Source: Shewanella colwelliana ATCC 39565 (GTDB lineage Bacteria; Pseudomonadota; Gammaproteobacteria; Enterobacterales; Shewanellaceae). From it: a stretch of DNA of 64,000 nt. Within the stretch, counting starts at the first letter, position 1. Each line of letters starts with the position of its first letter. Where the stretch lies: assembly GCF_000518705.1 (NCBI RefSeq), contig NZ_KI912479.1:161976-225975 (forward strand), read 5' to 3'. The position numbers and the translations under genes are program-made. Shown here piece after piece: positions 8,632-17,767 of this stretch. The notes under the pieces are model-generated. The model saw only the letters and a list, made by a program, of their open reading frames with translations, ran no database searches and was not told the DNA's origin.

Positions 8632-9993
8632 CTATTTATCGAAACGTTGCTGTAGGTATTCAAATACCGCGCGAATACCAAAGGCTTCCCCACCCACAGG
8701 ACGCCCTGGGAGTTTACGATTGTTCCAAGCCATAACATCAAAATGGCTCCAGCTGATTTTCTTATCAACAAAGGCCTCAAGGTAAAGCGCTGCGGTGATT
8801 GCGCCCCCAAATGGTGTCTTACCACAGTTGGCGAGATCGGCAATATCACTGCCTGTTAGCTCCATATAGGGTTTATGCAATGGCATGCGCCATACCGGAT
8901 CTTCTACTTTTAGGCCCGCTGCAGTGAATCCAAGCGCGACGTCATCATCATTACTGAAAAATCCTGGTAGCTCGGTGCCTAAGGCGATACGCATTGCGCC
9001 CGTTAAGGTAGCGAAATCGATAAGGAGCTCAGGATTGTCATCACTGGCTTCAGCTAACGCGTCACATAAGACTAAACGTCCTTCAGCATCTGTGTTATCA
9101 ATTTCAACGGTTAAACCTTTACGAGTGGTGATCACATCACCAGGACGAAATGCATTTGCCGATACCGCATTTTCAACGGCAGGCACCAAGACTCGCAGGC
9201 GAACTGGCAGGTTGCTGGCCATGATCTGGTGTGCCAGACCGATAACATGGGCAGCTCCTCCCATATCTTTTTTCATTAAACGCATGCCTGCGCCTGGTTT
9301 AAGGTCTAGCCCGCCAGAATCGAAACATACACCTTTACCGACTAAGGTCACTTTCGGTGCGTTTTCATCACCCCAGGTTAAGTCGATAAGACGGGGTAAA
9401 TTTTCGCTGGCACGGCCAACCATATGGATAGTGGGGTAGTTCTGTGCGATCAGCTCGTCCCCAACAATCTGTGTGACTTGACCACCAAACTCATCGGCTA
9501 AGGCTTCCATCTGCTCACCAAGGTGCTGTGGCATCATGTCGGCCGCGGGGGTGTTAACCAGATCACGTACCATGGCGACAGAGCGGACCAACTTAGCGGT
9601 TTGCTCGACGATTTGTGGGTTATTGATCACCAATTGTGGATACTGTTTGTCATTGGCTTTGTAGCGATCAAATTTATAGGCACCAAGAGCCCAGCTAAAT
9701 GCAGCAACTTTCATCTGCGTTTCATTGGCATCAAGGCGGTATTGGTTGGAAGGCAGTTCATTAACGATATCGCCACATACCCAATATGAATCGACCTCTG
9801 GGGTGACGTAGATCACCTGTGCAATGCTGCCGTCTGGGCCAGGGATAACACTGAGGCCTTTGCCTGAAAATTTAGTGTTAGTTAACCAAGTTTGCTGAGC
9901 GCTAGGTTGTTGTTCAAGCCATGCTGTGAATTCATCGGCAGCAATAATTGAAAGGGGGATTCCTTCAGTACCAGATAGGAGGTGTTGAGTCAT
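8632..9993 (-). CDS. M17 leucyl aminopeptidase family protein
   Basis: A 453-residue cytosolic metallo-aminopeptidase of the M17 family, which removes N-terminal residues from peptides using two metal ions. Landmarks of the C-terminal catalytic domain are present: GKGVCFDSGGLDLKPG with metal ligands Lys/Asp, MKKDMGGAAHV, and the signature NTDAEGRL at about residues 298-305 carrying the catalytic arginine. The N-terminal domain is short and diverges from PepA, so it is closer to PepB-like proteins. It is a single-gene unit convergent with ybiT. The family is certain; whether it is PepB proper is not, so no symbol is given. Confidence 0.9.
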   Translation of the reverse strand: MTQHLLSGTEGIPLSIIAADEFTAWLEQQPSAQQTWLTNTKFSGKGLSVIPGPDGSIAQVIYVTPEVDSYWVCGDIVNELPSNQYRLDANETQMKVAAFSWALGAYKFDRYKANDKQYPQLVINNPQIVEQTAKLVRSVAMVRDLVNTPAADMMPQHLGEQMEALADEFGGQVTQIVGDELIAQNYPTIHMVGRASENLPRLIDLTWGDENAPKVTLVGKGVCFDSGGLDLKPGAGMRLMKKDMGGAAHVIGLAHQIMASNLPVRLRVLVPAVENAVSANAFRPGDVITTRKGLTVEIDNTDAEGRLVLCDALAEASDDNPELLIDFATLTGAMRIALGTELPGFFSNDDDVALGFTAAGLKVEDPVWRMPLHKPYMELTGSDIADLANCGKTPFGGAITAALYLEAFVDKKISWSHFDVMAWNNRKLPGRPVGGEAFGIRAVFEYLQQRFDK

Positions 9994-10066
9994 GGGGCAT
10001 CATCTTATTTTAGGTCAAAAATTACCTAAGACTAGCACGCGGAAGCCACAGGGTAAAAGCCGAGCG

Positions 10067-10486
10067 TTATTTACTGCTGGCTTTTTCTACACTGCGTTTT
10101 TGTTGTTGAGCTAGTCTGCCTAAATGCGCTTTTCTTTCTGATAAATTATTGAAAGAACTTGGCAATACTTCAACGCCTACAACCTTGCCCAATTTAACCA
10201 CAATCGGAATAGTGATTGGCGCAAATGGCAATACGGCAAACATGCCTAAACCAAGGCCTTTGATTAAGTCGGCTAATTGCTGATTGGCGAGTTTAAGCTC
10301 ATCTTTATTGGCTTGCTTACGGGTATAACGTTTATAGGTTACCAACATATCTTTGGTTTCCTGCTTTTCTTGAGACAGGGCATCTTTGAGCACTAACATG
10401 TCTCGTTTTAAACGCAGCCCAAAGCGCTTACGGCTGATGCGTAAGACTCTTACCGGTGCTTTGTGAAACTTACGATAAACTCTCAT
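10067..10486 (-). CDS. LETM1-like protein
   Basis: A 139-residue basic protein. The N-terminal 60 residues are rich in Arg/Lys and probably helical. A hydrophobic, proline-containing stretch (about residues 74-110) with the pattern LPFAPITIPIVVKLGK and then LPSSF resembles the core of LETM1/mdm38 domains (mitochondrial ion-exchange or ribosome-binding proteins), here as a stand-alone bacterial version. It lies 73 bases upstream of the M17 gene on the same strand and may be co-transcribed. Function in bacteria is not known. The match is to a motif pattern remembered for the family and needs a profile search. Confidence 0.7.
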   Translation of the reverse strand: MRVYRKFHKAPVRVLRISRKRFGLRLKRDMLVLKDALSQEKQETKDMLVTYKRYTRKQANKDELKLANQQLADLIKGLGLGMFAVLPFAPITIPIVVKLGKVVGVEVLPSSFNNLSERKAHLGRLAQQQKRSVEKASSK

Positions 10487-10617
10487 GGCGCGATTGTCTC
10501 ACATGGTAAGCTTTTGGCATATCTTTTAATCTGGCTATCTCAATGATGGCCACAAGATGTTAAAATGGTAGACATTATGAGGGCCATATTGGATTCATTT
10601 AGCTAATAATGTTGTGC

Positions 10618-10626
10618 TGGTATAAT
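10618..10626 (+). promoter_or_regulatory. Extended -10 promoter element for the 10721 gene
   Basis: TGGTATAAT is a consensus extended -10 (TGnTATAAT). The expected -35 position has no good hexamer, which is usual for this promoter class. Transcription would start near 10633 and give a leader of about 88 bases before the ATG at 10721. Confidence 0.5.
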
Positions 10627-10720
10627 CTCTTGGCATAATAAGTATCGCTCTTAATCCAATGTATCTTTGATTAAAAACCATAATACCAATCAGTAAATGA
10701 CATAAATGGAATTGTTTAAC

Positions 10721-11158
10721 ATGAAAAAAATTTTCATTCTTGCTTTATCTTCTCTTGCACTTATTTCATCAATTGCATCAGCTCGAGATGATGTTGGTAG
10801 CTATTCGATTGCTGATGCATTGAGCACTGAAACAGCAAAAACGAAGTTGGGTAACGACGTTCAATTTTATTTTGGTGAGCAAGCATATGGTGAAACCGTT
10901 AACAAATTTGGTGAGCTTAAGACTAACAAAAAAACCAATGCGTTTAATAAGTCTGATCAAGAAGCCTGCCAATGGGTATTTCTGTCGGCAATGATTGCAC
11001 TTAAAAAGAGTGCGAAAAAGCAAGGTGGTAATGCTGTCGTTAACATTAAATCAAATTATAAAAATAACTTAACCTCAAGCGAAGAGACCTTTCAATGTGG
11101 TGCAGGGGCAATGATTGCGGGTGTGGCATTAACGGGTGAAGTGGTGACATTGAAGTAA
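10721..11158 (+). CDS. Small secreted protein, unknown function
   Basis: A 145-residue protein with a clear Sec signal peptide (MKKIFILALSSLALISSIASA, cleavage before RDD). The mature part has a GNAVVNIKS segment followed by a cysteine and a glycine-rich end (FQCGAGAMIAGVALTG). This is loosely like the ANAVV-type motif of RcsF/YbjQ proteins, though not enough to assign it. Similar Shewanella proteins carry the label excinuclease ATPase subunit in some annotations; nothing here supports that, as there is no ATPase motif. The ATG at 10721 is preferred over 10706 because the signal peptide begins there. Two cysteines in the mature protein could form a disulfide. It is monocistronic with its own promoter and terminator. 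Confidence 0.75.
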   Translation: MKKIFILALSSLALISSIASARDDVGSYSIADALSTETAKTKLGNDVQFYFGEQAYGETVNKFGELKTNKKTNAFNKSDQEACQWVFLSAMIALKKSAKKQGGNAVVNIKSNYKNNLTSSEETFQCGAGAMIAGVALTGEVVTLK

Positions 11159-11218
11159 TATCACTCTGATATTGATAGTTCTAGTCGCTCTGACTAAGCT
11201 ATCAATCTTAGCCAGATA

Positions 11219-11247
11219 AAAACGCCAGCATTCACTGCTGGCGTTTT
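11219..11247. terminator. Bidirectional terminator between the 10721 gene and ilvH
   Basis: A 12-bp perfect stem (AAAACGCCAGCA / TGCTGGCGTTTT) with TTCAC loop, flanked by A-run and T-run. It serves the secreted-protein gene on the plus strand and the ilvIH operon on the minus strand. Confidence 0.92.
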
Positions 11248-11265
11248 GCATTAAGCACTATGTGT

Positions 11266-11760
11266 TTACGCTCGCATTGCTTTCTCACCGCGGCAAAGAC
11301 CGACAACACCCGACCGAGAGACTTCAATCACTTTAGTGATCTCACCAATAGCGCTGATGAAGGCATCGAGTTTATCTGAGGTGCCCGCCATCTGAATGGT
11401 GTATAGCTCAGCGGTAACGTCGACAATTTGACCGCGGAAAATATCGGCAGTGCGTTTCACTTCTTCTCGTCCCGCACCTTTTGCCTTTACTTTTACTAAG
11501 GCTAGCTCACGCTCAATGTGGCTAGCTTCAGTAATGTTGGAGACTTTTAGGATATCAATCAGCTTGTGTAGCTGTTTTTCAATCTGTTCCAACACAGCTT
11601 CATCTGCTTCGAGGGTGATGTTAAGTCGAGAGAGCGTGGCATCATCTGTTGGTGCAACAGTCAGCGTCTCAATATTGTAGCCGCGTTGTGAGAACAGGCC
11701 GACGACACGTGACAAAGCACCCGGTTGGTTTTCAAGTAATACAGAAATAATACGGCGCAT
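11266..11760 (-). CDS. ilvH: Acetolactate synthase small (regulatory) subunit
   Basis: A 164-residue regulatory subunit of acetohydroxyacid synthase III, the first common enzyme of valine, leucine and isoleucine synthesis. The N-terminal ACT domain (MRRIISVLLENQPGALSRVVGLF) binds valine for feedback inhibition, and a second C-terminal regulatory domain follows. The ATG at 11760 has GGAG 9 bases upstream inside the ilvI coding end, and it overlaps the ilvI stop (TAATG arrangement), a classic translational coupling. The length equals E. coli IlvH (163). A longer in-frame start at 11787 is disfavoured. Confidence 0.96.
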   Translation of the reverse strand: MRRIISVLLENQPGALSRVVGLFSQRGYNIETLTVAPTDDATLSRLNITLEADEAVLEQIEKQLHKLIDILKVSNITEASHIERELALVKVKAKGAGREEVKRTADIFRGQIVDVTAELYTIQMAGTSDKLDAFISAIGEITKVIEVSRSGVVGLCRGEKAMRA

Positions 11761-13481
11761 TAGCTTTTCTCCGTTTTGCTTAACCACATCTCGTTCATTG
11801 CTCCGCCACGGATCAGCATGGGGTAGACGTGCTCAGTTTCATCGACACTGATATCGACAAAGACCAACTTATCTTTCATAGCCAACGCTTTTTCAAGGCC
11901 AGCCTCAAGTTCAGCTGGATCGCTAATGGTCATGCCAACATGACCATAGGCTTCTGCAATTTTTGCAAAATTAGGTACAGAGTCCATATAAGAGTGAGAG
12001 TGACGGCCTGAATAGATCATATCCTGCCACTGTTTCACCATGCCTAAAAAGCGGTTGTTGAGGTTAATGATTTTCACCGGTGTATCGTATTGCAACGCAG
12101 TTGATAGCTCTTGAATATTCATCTGAATCGAGCCGTCACCCGTCACGCAGATCACGGTTTCATCGGGTTTGGCCATTTTGACACCCATGGCGGCAGGTAA
12201 ACCAAAGCCCATGGTGCCTAGGCCACCCGAGTTAATCCAACGACGAGGTTTATTGAACGGGTAATAGAGTGCGGCAAACATCTGATGCTGACCAACATCA
12301 GAGGCCACATAAGCATCACCATTGGTGAGTTTATGCAGGGTTTCAATGACCTGTTGTGGCTTAATGCGGTCAGTGGTTTTGTCATAGCTTAAGCTATTGC
12401 GGCTACGCCACTGATTGATCTCGCTCCACCAATAGTCGATGGCACCTTCATCATTTTTGAGATGTTCATCTTCATCGAGCAATGCCAACATATTGTCTAG
12501 AATATTGTCGGCAGAGCCAACGATGGGGATGTCGACTCTTACGGTTTTTGAAATAGAGGAAGGGTCGATATCAATATGTAAAATGGTTGCATTAGGGCAA
12601 TATTTTTCAACGTTATTGGTGGTTCGATCGTCGAAACGTACCCCAATACCAAAAATTAAATCTGAGTTGTGCATGGCCATATTGGCTTCATAGCAACCGT
12701 GCATGCCTAACATACCGATGCTATTCGCGTGGGTGCCAGGAAATGCACCAAGCCCCATCAGCGTGCTGACAACGGGGATCCCCAGCTTTTCAGATAGGGT
12801 TAAAATTTGTTGGTCGCAGCCAGAGATCACGGCACCGCCGCCGACATAAAGTACAGGTTTTTTAGCACTGAGTAGCGCTTGCAAGCCGCGGCGTATTTGG
12901 CCACGATGACCTGTGGTCGTTGGATTATATGAACGCATATTGATTGCTTCAGGATATTGGTATTCGTGCAATATCTCAGGGTTTAAACAATCCTTTGGAA
13001 TATCCACCACGACAGGACCTGGGCGGCCAGTTGCAGCAATATAAAATGCTTTTTTGATAATGCCCGGAATATCTTTGGCGTCGGTGACCAAGAAGCTGTG
13101 TTTCACCACTGGGCGTGAGATACCAATCATGTCACACTCTTGGAATGCGTCATTGCCGATAAGATTACTTGGTACTTGACCAGATAACACCACAAGGGGA
13201 ATGGAGTCCATGTAAGCGGTGGCAATCCCTGTGATGGCATTGGTTGCGCCAGGGCCTGATGTGACCAGTACCACACCAACTTCGCCCGTGGCACGCGCGT
13301 AGCCATCAGCCATATGCACAGCGGCTTGTTCGTGTCTAACTAGGATATGTTCGATGCCAGATTTCTGGTGCAGTGCATCATAGATGTCGAGCACTGAGCC
13401 ACCAGGGTAGCCGAATATGTGTTTAACGCCTTCGTCGATTAAAGAACGGACGATCATGCTGGCGCCGGATAACTTCTCCAT
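11760..13481 (-). CDS. ilvI: Acetolactate synthase large (catalytic) subunit
   Basis: The 573-residue ThDP-dependent catalytic subunit of acetohydroxyacid synthase; it condenses two pyruvates, or pyruvate with 2-oxobutyrate. Seen: N-terminal pyrimidine-binding domain with VFGYPGG-type motif (here HIFGYPGGSVLDIYDAL) and the catalytic glutamate in LVRHEQAAVHMADGYAR. A central FAD-binding region follows, then the C-terminal ThDP motif VTGDGSIQMNIQELSTA ending in NNRFLGMVKQW. The length matches E. coli IlvI (574). The start at 13481 has GAGGGAT upstream; the 35-residue extension to 13586 has no family counterpart. It is the first gene of the ilvIH operon, with a roughly 400-base upstream region described separately. 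Confidence 0.96.
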   Translation of the reverse strand: MEKLSGASMIVRSLIDEGVKHIFGYPGGSVLDIYDALHQKSGIEHILVRHEQAAVHMADGYARATGEVGVVLVTSGPGATNAITGIATAYMDSIPLVVLSGQVPSNLIGNDAFQECDMIGISRPVVKHSFLVTDAKDIPGIIKKAFYIAATGRPGPVVVDIPKDCLNPEILHEYQYPEAINMRSYNPTTTGHRGQIRRGLQALLSAKKPVLYVGGGAVISGCDQQILTLSEKLGIPVVSTLMGLGAFPGTHANSIGMLGMHGCYEANMAMHNSDLIFGIGVRFDDRTTNNVEKYCPNATILHIDIDPSSISKTVRVDIPIVGSADNILDNMLALLDEDEHLKNDEGAIDYWWSEINQWRSRNSLSYDKTTDRIKPQQVIETLHKLTNGDAYVASDVGQHQMFAALYYPFNKPRRWINSGGLGTMGFGLPAAMGVKMAKPDETVICVTGDGSIQMNIQELSTALQYDTPVKIINLNNRFLGMVKQWQDMIYSGRHSHSYMDSVPNFAKIAEAYGHVGMTISDPAELEAGLEKALAMKDKLVFVDISVDETEHVYPMLIRGGAMNEMWLSKTEKS

Positions 13482-13848
13482 TGGTGATCCCTCATAAGTT
13501 ACCGCTACGGTATGCAGTATCTTGCTACAGCGACGGTAATCGCTTGAATAATTAAGTTTGAAGGGTAATTCAAACTCGCTAACCACCCTGAAATTTGCTT
13601 TTCGCCTGTAGGCTAGGGGTGACTGTTATCTAATGAACAGAATTTCATCATATAAAAAAGAGTTGCTAATACAAGCATTTTCTTTAAAAAAATTTATAAG
13701 ATGAATAAAAATCATCATTTTAAAAACGAAACCTTGTAAGGTTTGGCCTGATTTTCTTTGATTTGCGTGGATATTAGCCGAGTGGGAGCACTCCGCCGCT
13801 TGCTAGTAATGCGCTGAAAGTAAGAGACTTAAAATTAAGTCGTGGAGG
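13482..13848 (-). promoter_or_regulatory. Upstream region of ilvIH with possible leader structures
   Basis: Read on the minus strand toward ilvI, this AT-rich stretch contains a 21-codon open frame at 13678-13613 beginning MLVLATLFYMMK. It is followed by an 8-bp hairpin (AGTTTGAA/TTCAAACT, 13555-13576) and a second small inverted repeat TACCG-CTA-CGGTA near 13500. This layout is reminiscent of an amino-acid attenuation leader, but the frame is not clearly rich in Ile/Val/Leu, its ribosome binding site is weak and no U-run terminator follows. I record it as a structured leader of uncertain meaning. Confidence 0.25.
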
Positions 13849-13885
13849 ACAGGTGACGTAATAAACATCAAGGTCACCTGTTTTT
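13849..13885 (+). terminator. Plus-strand intrinsic terminator with no gene in front of it
   Basis: A 9-bp stem (ACAGGTGAC / GTCACCTGT) with a 15-base loop ends in five T on the plus strand. The minus-strand reading, where the neighbouring efflux gene ends 13 bases away, has no T-run after the stem. The polarity therefore suggests termination of a plus-strand transcript arising between about 13600 and 13850, where no protein gene is visible. Confidence 0.6.
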
Positions 13886-13897
13886 GGGCTATAAGCA

Positions 13898-15109
13898 CTA
13901 ATTTTGTGCTTGATGGGCGAAAAACTGAAATAGACCGACCAAGCACACCGCGCCTAACATTAACGCCGAAAAGGGCACGGCAGTTCCTGTGTAAAACAGC
14001 GCCAGTAGTGGTCCAGCTAATGCTCCGCAGCCAAAGCGTAATGTGCCTATTACCGCTGTTGCAGTGCCGGTTTCTTGTTGAAACTTCATCAACACAATCG
14101 CATCAGCATTGACTGACATTATCCCTAAGAAGCCCATAAATGGGATGAGCATGGCAACCGTGTAGTGAAAACTTAATTCTAATAGGTTAACGCTGAGTAG
14201 CGCGAGTCCAGCAAGAGTGGCTAGAATCGTGGCTGCTTTGAGCATTCGACGCGAGCCATATTTGACCACAATACGGCTGTTGATAATGTTCGCTGCCATT
14301 AACGCGCCCACATTTGTGCTAAATAAAATCGCAAACAGGGATTTATCTAAACCAAACACTTCCATATACACAAAAGGCGAAGCAGTTAAGTAGCAGAAAA
14401 AAGCAAATGAGGTCATAACGCCACTGGCAATATGCAGTTTGACGCCTGGCTTAGTAAAGACCACGGCATAGGCACCAAAAAAAGACTTCTGGCTGCGACT
14501 GCCTTGGTCTCTATCACTGGGCATTTTCAGCTTTAATACCACTAAGCTAAGTAAAAACAGTGCATAGAATGCCAAGATAAAGAATATAAGATGCCATTCG
14601 CCAAACTCTAAAATTAGGCTACCAACACTGGGGGCCAGTAGGGGGGCTAGCATCATGATCAAGCTAACATAGGACATCCCTTTGGCGGTATTATCCCCGT
14701 AGATCTCTTTGATATACCCAGGTACAACAACGGTTGCAGCTGCCCCAATGAAGGCTTGCAAAAACCGCAAGCTAAGGAACACTTCAACATTCTTCACAAA
14801 CGCAAGTGCTAGACTAACGAGCATAAAACCACTCAGGCCAATGATAACCAGAGGCCGACGACCAATGCGATCGGCAATGGGGCCGAACGTCAACATGCCC
14901 AGAGCGTACCCAGCAAGATAGAGGCTTAAAGATTGCTGCACTGTGGTGATACTTGAATCAAAACTGCTAGCAAGTGTCGCCATAGCGGGTAGATACATAT
15001 CAATCGCAAGGGGAGTGATGGCCACAATTGCCGCTAGCATAGGAATCAATAGCGTCAAATTTAATACGCTTGCTGTATTGGTTTGGTTCGGGATCGACGT
15101 TGACTTCAC
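13898..15109 (-). CDS. Bcr/CflA family multidrug efflux MFS transporter
   Basis: A 403-residue major facilitator protein with about 12 hydrophobic helices, of the Bcr/CflA drug:proton antiporter subfamily. The hallmark loop between helices 2 and 3 reads GPIADRIGRRPLVIIG, and TM1 carries the subfamily pattern PLAIDMYLPAM. It should export drugs such as bicyclomycin or chloramphenicol from the inner membrane; substrate cannot be read from sequence. It is a single gene. I choose the ATG at 15109, giving a 28-residue polar N-terminus before TM1. The 400 bases upstream separate it from the plus-strand gene at 15516. Confidence 0.9.
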   Translation of the reverse strand: MKSTSIPNQTNTASVLNLTLLIPMLAAIVAITPLAIDMYLPAMATLASSFDSSITTVQQSLSLYLAGYALGMLTFGPIADRIGRRPLVIIGLSGFMLVSLALAFVKNVEVFLSLRFLQAFIGAAATVVVPGYIKEIYGDNTAKGMSYVSLIMMLAPLLAPSVGSLILEFGEWHLIFFILAFYALFLLSLVVLKLKMPSDRDQGSRSQKSFFGAYAVVFTKPGVKLHIASGVMTSFAFFCYLTASPFVYMEVFGLDKSLFAILFSTNVGALMAANIINSRIVVKYGSRRMLKAATILATLAGLALLSVNLLELSFHYTVAMLIPFMGFLGIMSVNADAIVLMKFQQETGTATAVIGTLRFGCGALAGPLLALFYTGTAVPFSALMLGAVCLVGLFQFFAHQAQN

Positions 15110-15515
15110 TCATACCTCTTGTGATGAATTGATGACGAAAATATGCTGATAACAAGGGGAAGAGAGTTGTTACCTGAAATGAAGCTTAATTGTAAGGGAT
15201 CTATAGCCAAAGTGGCCAATGATTTATCCATAAAGCCCCATCGATTGTTGAGCTGATTTGTAACAAATATTTGCTTAAGCTTTATACTGCTGCGCTTGTT
15301 GGTTTTCGATGAGCGATTTGTTGATTCTCAGTGAATAGCTTGCTGTTTTGTGCCGCGATTAGTGTAAAAATTTGGGAACAATACCGATAAATTTGTCTTC
15401 AAAACGTCATCTCAATGTCACTTAGCTGTCGTCATCTCCACTTAGATTACCTCTATTTATCGCGTCATTTTGGCGTGAATTTGGGCATAACTTTATTAAA
15501 AGTGGGAATTTTATA
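15110..15515. other. Divergent intergenic region, no gene seen
   Basis: This AT-rich region of about 400 bases lies between the efflux gene (minus) and the frameshifted lipoprotein gene (plus). It must hold both promoters, but I cannot pick convincing -10/-35 pairs. There is no convincing ORF, repeat or hairpin with a T-run; the minus-strand open frame at 15422-15685 overlaps the real lipoprotein start and is rejected. Confidence 0.5.
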
Positions 15516-17374
15516 ATGAGAATGACAGTAATCGCATCGTTTATTGCCGGATTAACGTTAACGGCCTGCAGCGGTGATGACGGTAAAAATGGGGTGGATG
15601 GGCAAAATGGTGTGGCCAGTTTAGTGAAGGTTACCGCACTAAAATAGGTGACCCACAATGTGCGCTGGGTGGCCAGATGATTCAAACAGGCTTAGACAGC
15701 AATATCAGCGGAGTGCTTGACGAATCAGAGATTGATACTGCTCAGACTCAGTACCTTTGCACATCAAGCGGTATCGGATTGCATGCTAACCTAGTTGGGC
15801 GCTTCGAGTCGGGAGATTTTGGTCAAAGTGCTGCAGAAATTGTTGATTTTCATGCGGCGTCTAAACAGATTTTTGTGGTCAATGCTAACAGCGGCATGGT
15901 TGATATCCTCGATGCATCAAATTTGGCTACGTCACCGATAGTAGATGCTGACCGCCTACAATTGAATAACGTGGCTAAGCTTCGCTCATTAGATGTGGCT
16001 AAGGATGTCAATCAAACGCTGCTTGGCGGCGTTAATAGCTTAGCCATTTATGACAACTTGCTAGCTGTGGCGGTAGAACGCGCCGATACCCTAGGTAATA
16101 GTAAGCAAGGCAACGGAGTGATTGCTTTCTATCTGCTTAATGATACTGGCACCGCCGTTTATCAACATGCGGTAGAGGTTGGAGCACTGCCTGATAATGT
16201 GGTATTCACTCATGATGGAAAGCGAGTGATTGTTGCCAATGAGGGTGAGCCAAATGATGACTATAGTGTCGATCCACAGGGTTCTATCGCTGTGATTGCT
16301 GTTGATGATGGCGTTGTCGCTAAAACAGCTAGCTTCATCGACTTTAGCGCATTTAATGTTGGTGCTAGCCGCGCTGAAGCCTTGAGTCCACTGATTAAAA
16401 TCAACGGCCCTGGGGCGACAGTTGCACAAGATATAGAGCCTGAATATATTGCGGTTTCAAGTGATAGCAAGCAAGCCTTTGTGAGTTTGCAAGAGAACAA
16501 CGCGATTGCGGTAATAAATTTAGATAGTTTAACAATCGATAGCATTTTTCCATTAGGGCTCAAAGACTTTGGTCAAGCTCATAACGCTATCGATGCCAGT
16601 GATAAGGACGATAGGGTTAACCTCCAAACCTATGATGGTGTTTATGGCATGTATCAGCCAGATACTATCGCCAGTTACTCTTGGCATGGAGCCGAGTTTG
16701 TGGTGACGGCTAATGAAGGGGATTCACGTGACTATAAGGGGTTTTCAGAAGAGGCCCGGGCAGAAGATCTAGTCTTAGATCCCAACCATCCACAATTTGC
16801 AGCGGTGAAAGATAAGACCCAGTTGGCACGACTCAAGGTCACCACCTCAATGGGCGATGAGGACGGTGATGGTGATCATGACAAAATCCTTGCTTATGGT
16901 GGACGTTCATTCTCAATTTGGGATCAAAATGGTCAACAGGTGTTTGACAGCGGTAGCGATTTTGCGCGGATCACCTCGGCTGTCTTAGCTGATAACTTTA
17001 ATAACAGTAATGAACAAAACAAGGGCGACAGTCGCAGCGATGATAAAGGGGCTGAACCAGAGGCTCTAGCGATAGGACGGATAGGTGATAAGTATTACGC
17101 TTTCATTGGCTTAGAGCGCACTTCTGGCTTTATGATTTACGATGTCACTAATCCATTTGCTGTGCAGTTTGTGGACTATGTTATCAATCGCAATTTTGAG
17201 GTTGATTTTGACATTGATGGCAATGATATAAGCGGTACGCCGGAGCTGGCGGGTGACTTAGGCCCTGAGGGAATGAAATTTGTCAGTGCGGCAAGTAGCC
17301 CAACAGGGCAGCCGTTACTGATTATCGGCAATGAAGTCAGTGGAACGACAAGTGTCTATCAATTGGCCTTATAA
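15516..17374 (+). pseudogene. Choice-of-anchor-I-type beta-propeller lipoprotein, frameshifted near residue 43
   Basis: The gene begins at ATG 15516 with a lipoprotein signal (lipobox LTACS) and a collagen-like stretch DGKNGVDGQNGV, then hits an in-frame TAG at 15645. The rest of the protein continues in another frame as 565 codons from 15677 to 17374. One missing base in the A-run 15641-15644 explains this: with five A the two parts fuse as ALKIGDPQC followed by GLDSNISGVLDESEI, a Ca-binding-like motif that regularly follows DGxxGxDG stretches in this family. The remaining part looks like a secreted beta-propeller of the choice-of-anchor I group, related to phytase/alkaline-phosphatase-like propellers, with segments such as TANEGDSRDY and GPEGMKF. 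Enzymatic function is unknown. The lesion may be a true mutation or a homopolymer sequencing error; the downstream frame is otherwise fully open. Confidence 0.82.
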
Positions 17375-17427
17375 GCCGCCAATACGCTAAAAATAGCCTT
17401 AGTTGTTTTAGGCGTTATATTAAACTG

Positions 17428-17466
17428 AATAACAAGGGAGTGCGATTGGCACTCCCTTGTTATTTT
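17428..17466 (+). terminator. Intrinsic terminator after the beta-propeller gene
   Basis: A perfect 16-bp stem (arms containing ACAAGGGAGTGC) with a GATTG loop runs into T residues. It lies 53 bases after the stop at 17374. Confidence 0.9.
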
Positions 17467-17767
17467 ATGCCTGTGCGCGGCTTGCAAACCCTAGATAATT
17501 GCCTGAAGATGTCCGCATACTCATTATCTACTCGCTGTCGTTTAACGCCTCGATGCGGCACCCATTTAATATTGAGAAATTTAGGCAAGCTTATGAAATA
17601 TATTGGATATTAAGCCAAAAAACTGTTGCCAATGTGCATCATGGGATGGTCATGATTCAATTATGGTCTTTCTGGAAGTTTTGGCGAGGTGTTAGGGGAC
17701 TGTCGCGCTAAAGTTGTCAGGTTGCATTGGTATGCGTTTGGTCAATAACAGAAATTAAGGGATTTTC
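17467..17767. other. Intergenic region, no supported gene
   Basis: About 300 bases between the terminator and the racemase gene. A 70-codon open frame at 17499-17711 has no ribosome binding site and no recognisable family character, so I do not call it. The promoter of the racemase gene should lie here. Confidence 0.5.

Noticed and set aside
8885..9439. 184-codon open frame on the plus strand opposite the M17 peptidase gene
   Set aside because: It is antisense to strongly conserved M17 motifs, has Arg/Ser/Pro-rich low-complexity composition and no ribosome binding site; it is a frame shadow.
10706..11158. Annotation of the small secreted protein as excinuclease ATPase subunit
   Set aside because: The label is used for similar proteins, but the sequence is 145 residues with a signal peptide and has no Walker or zinc motif, so the name is not supported.
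13482..13586. 35-residue N-terminal extension of ilvI
   Set aside because: Family proteins start at the position of ATG 13481, which has a good ribosome binding site; the extension overlaps leader hairpins.
15422..15685. 87-codon minus-strand frame at the start of the lipoprotein gene
   Set aside because: It lies opposite the clear lipoprotein signal and collagen-like stretch; no start signals.
17499..17711. 70-codon open frame after the beta-propeller gene
   Set aside because: No ribosome binding site, no family character, odd composition rich in Trp, Ile and His; probably chance.
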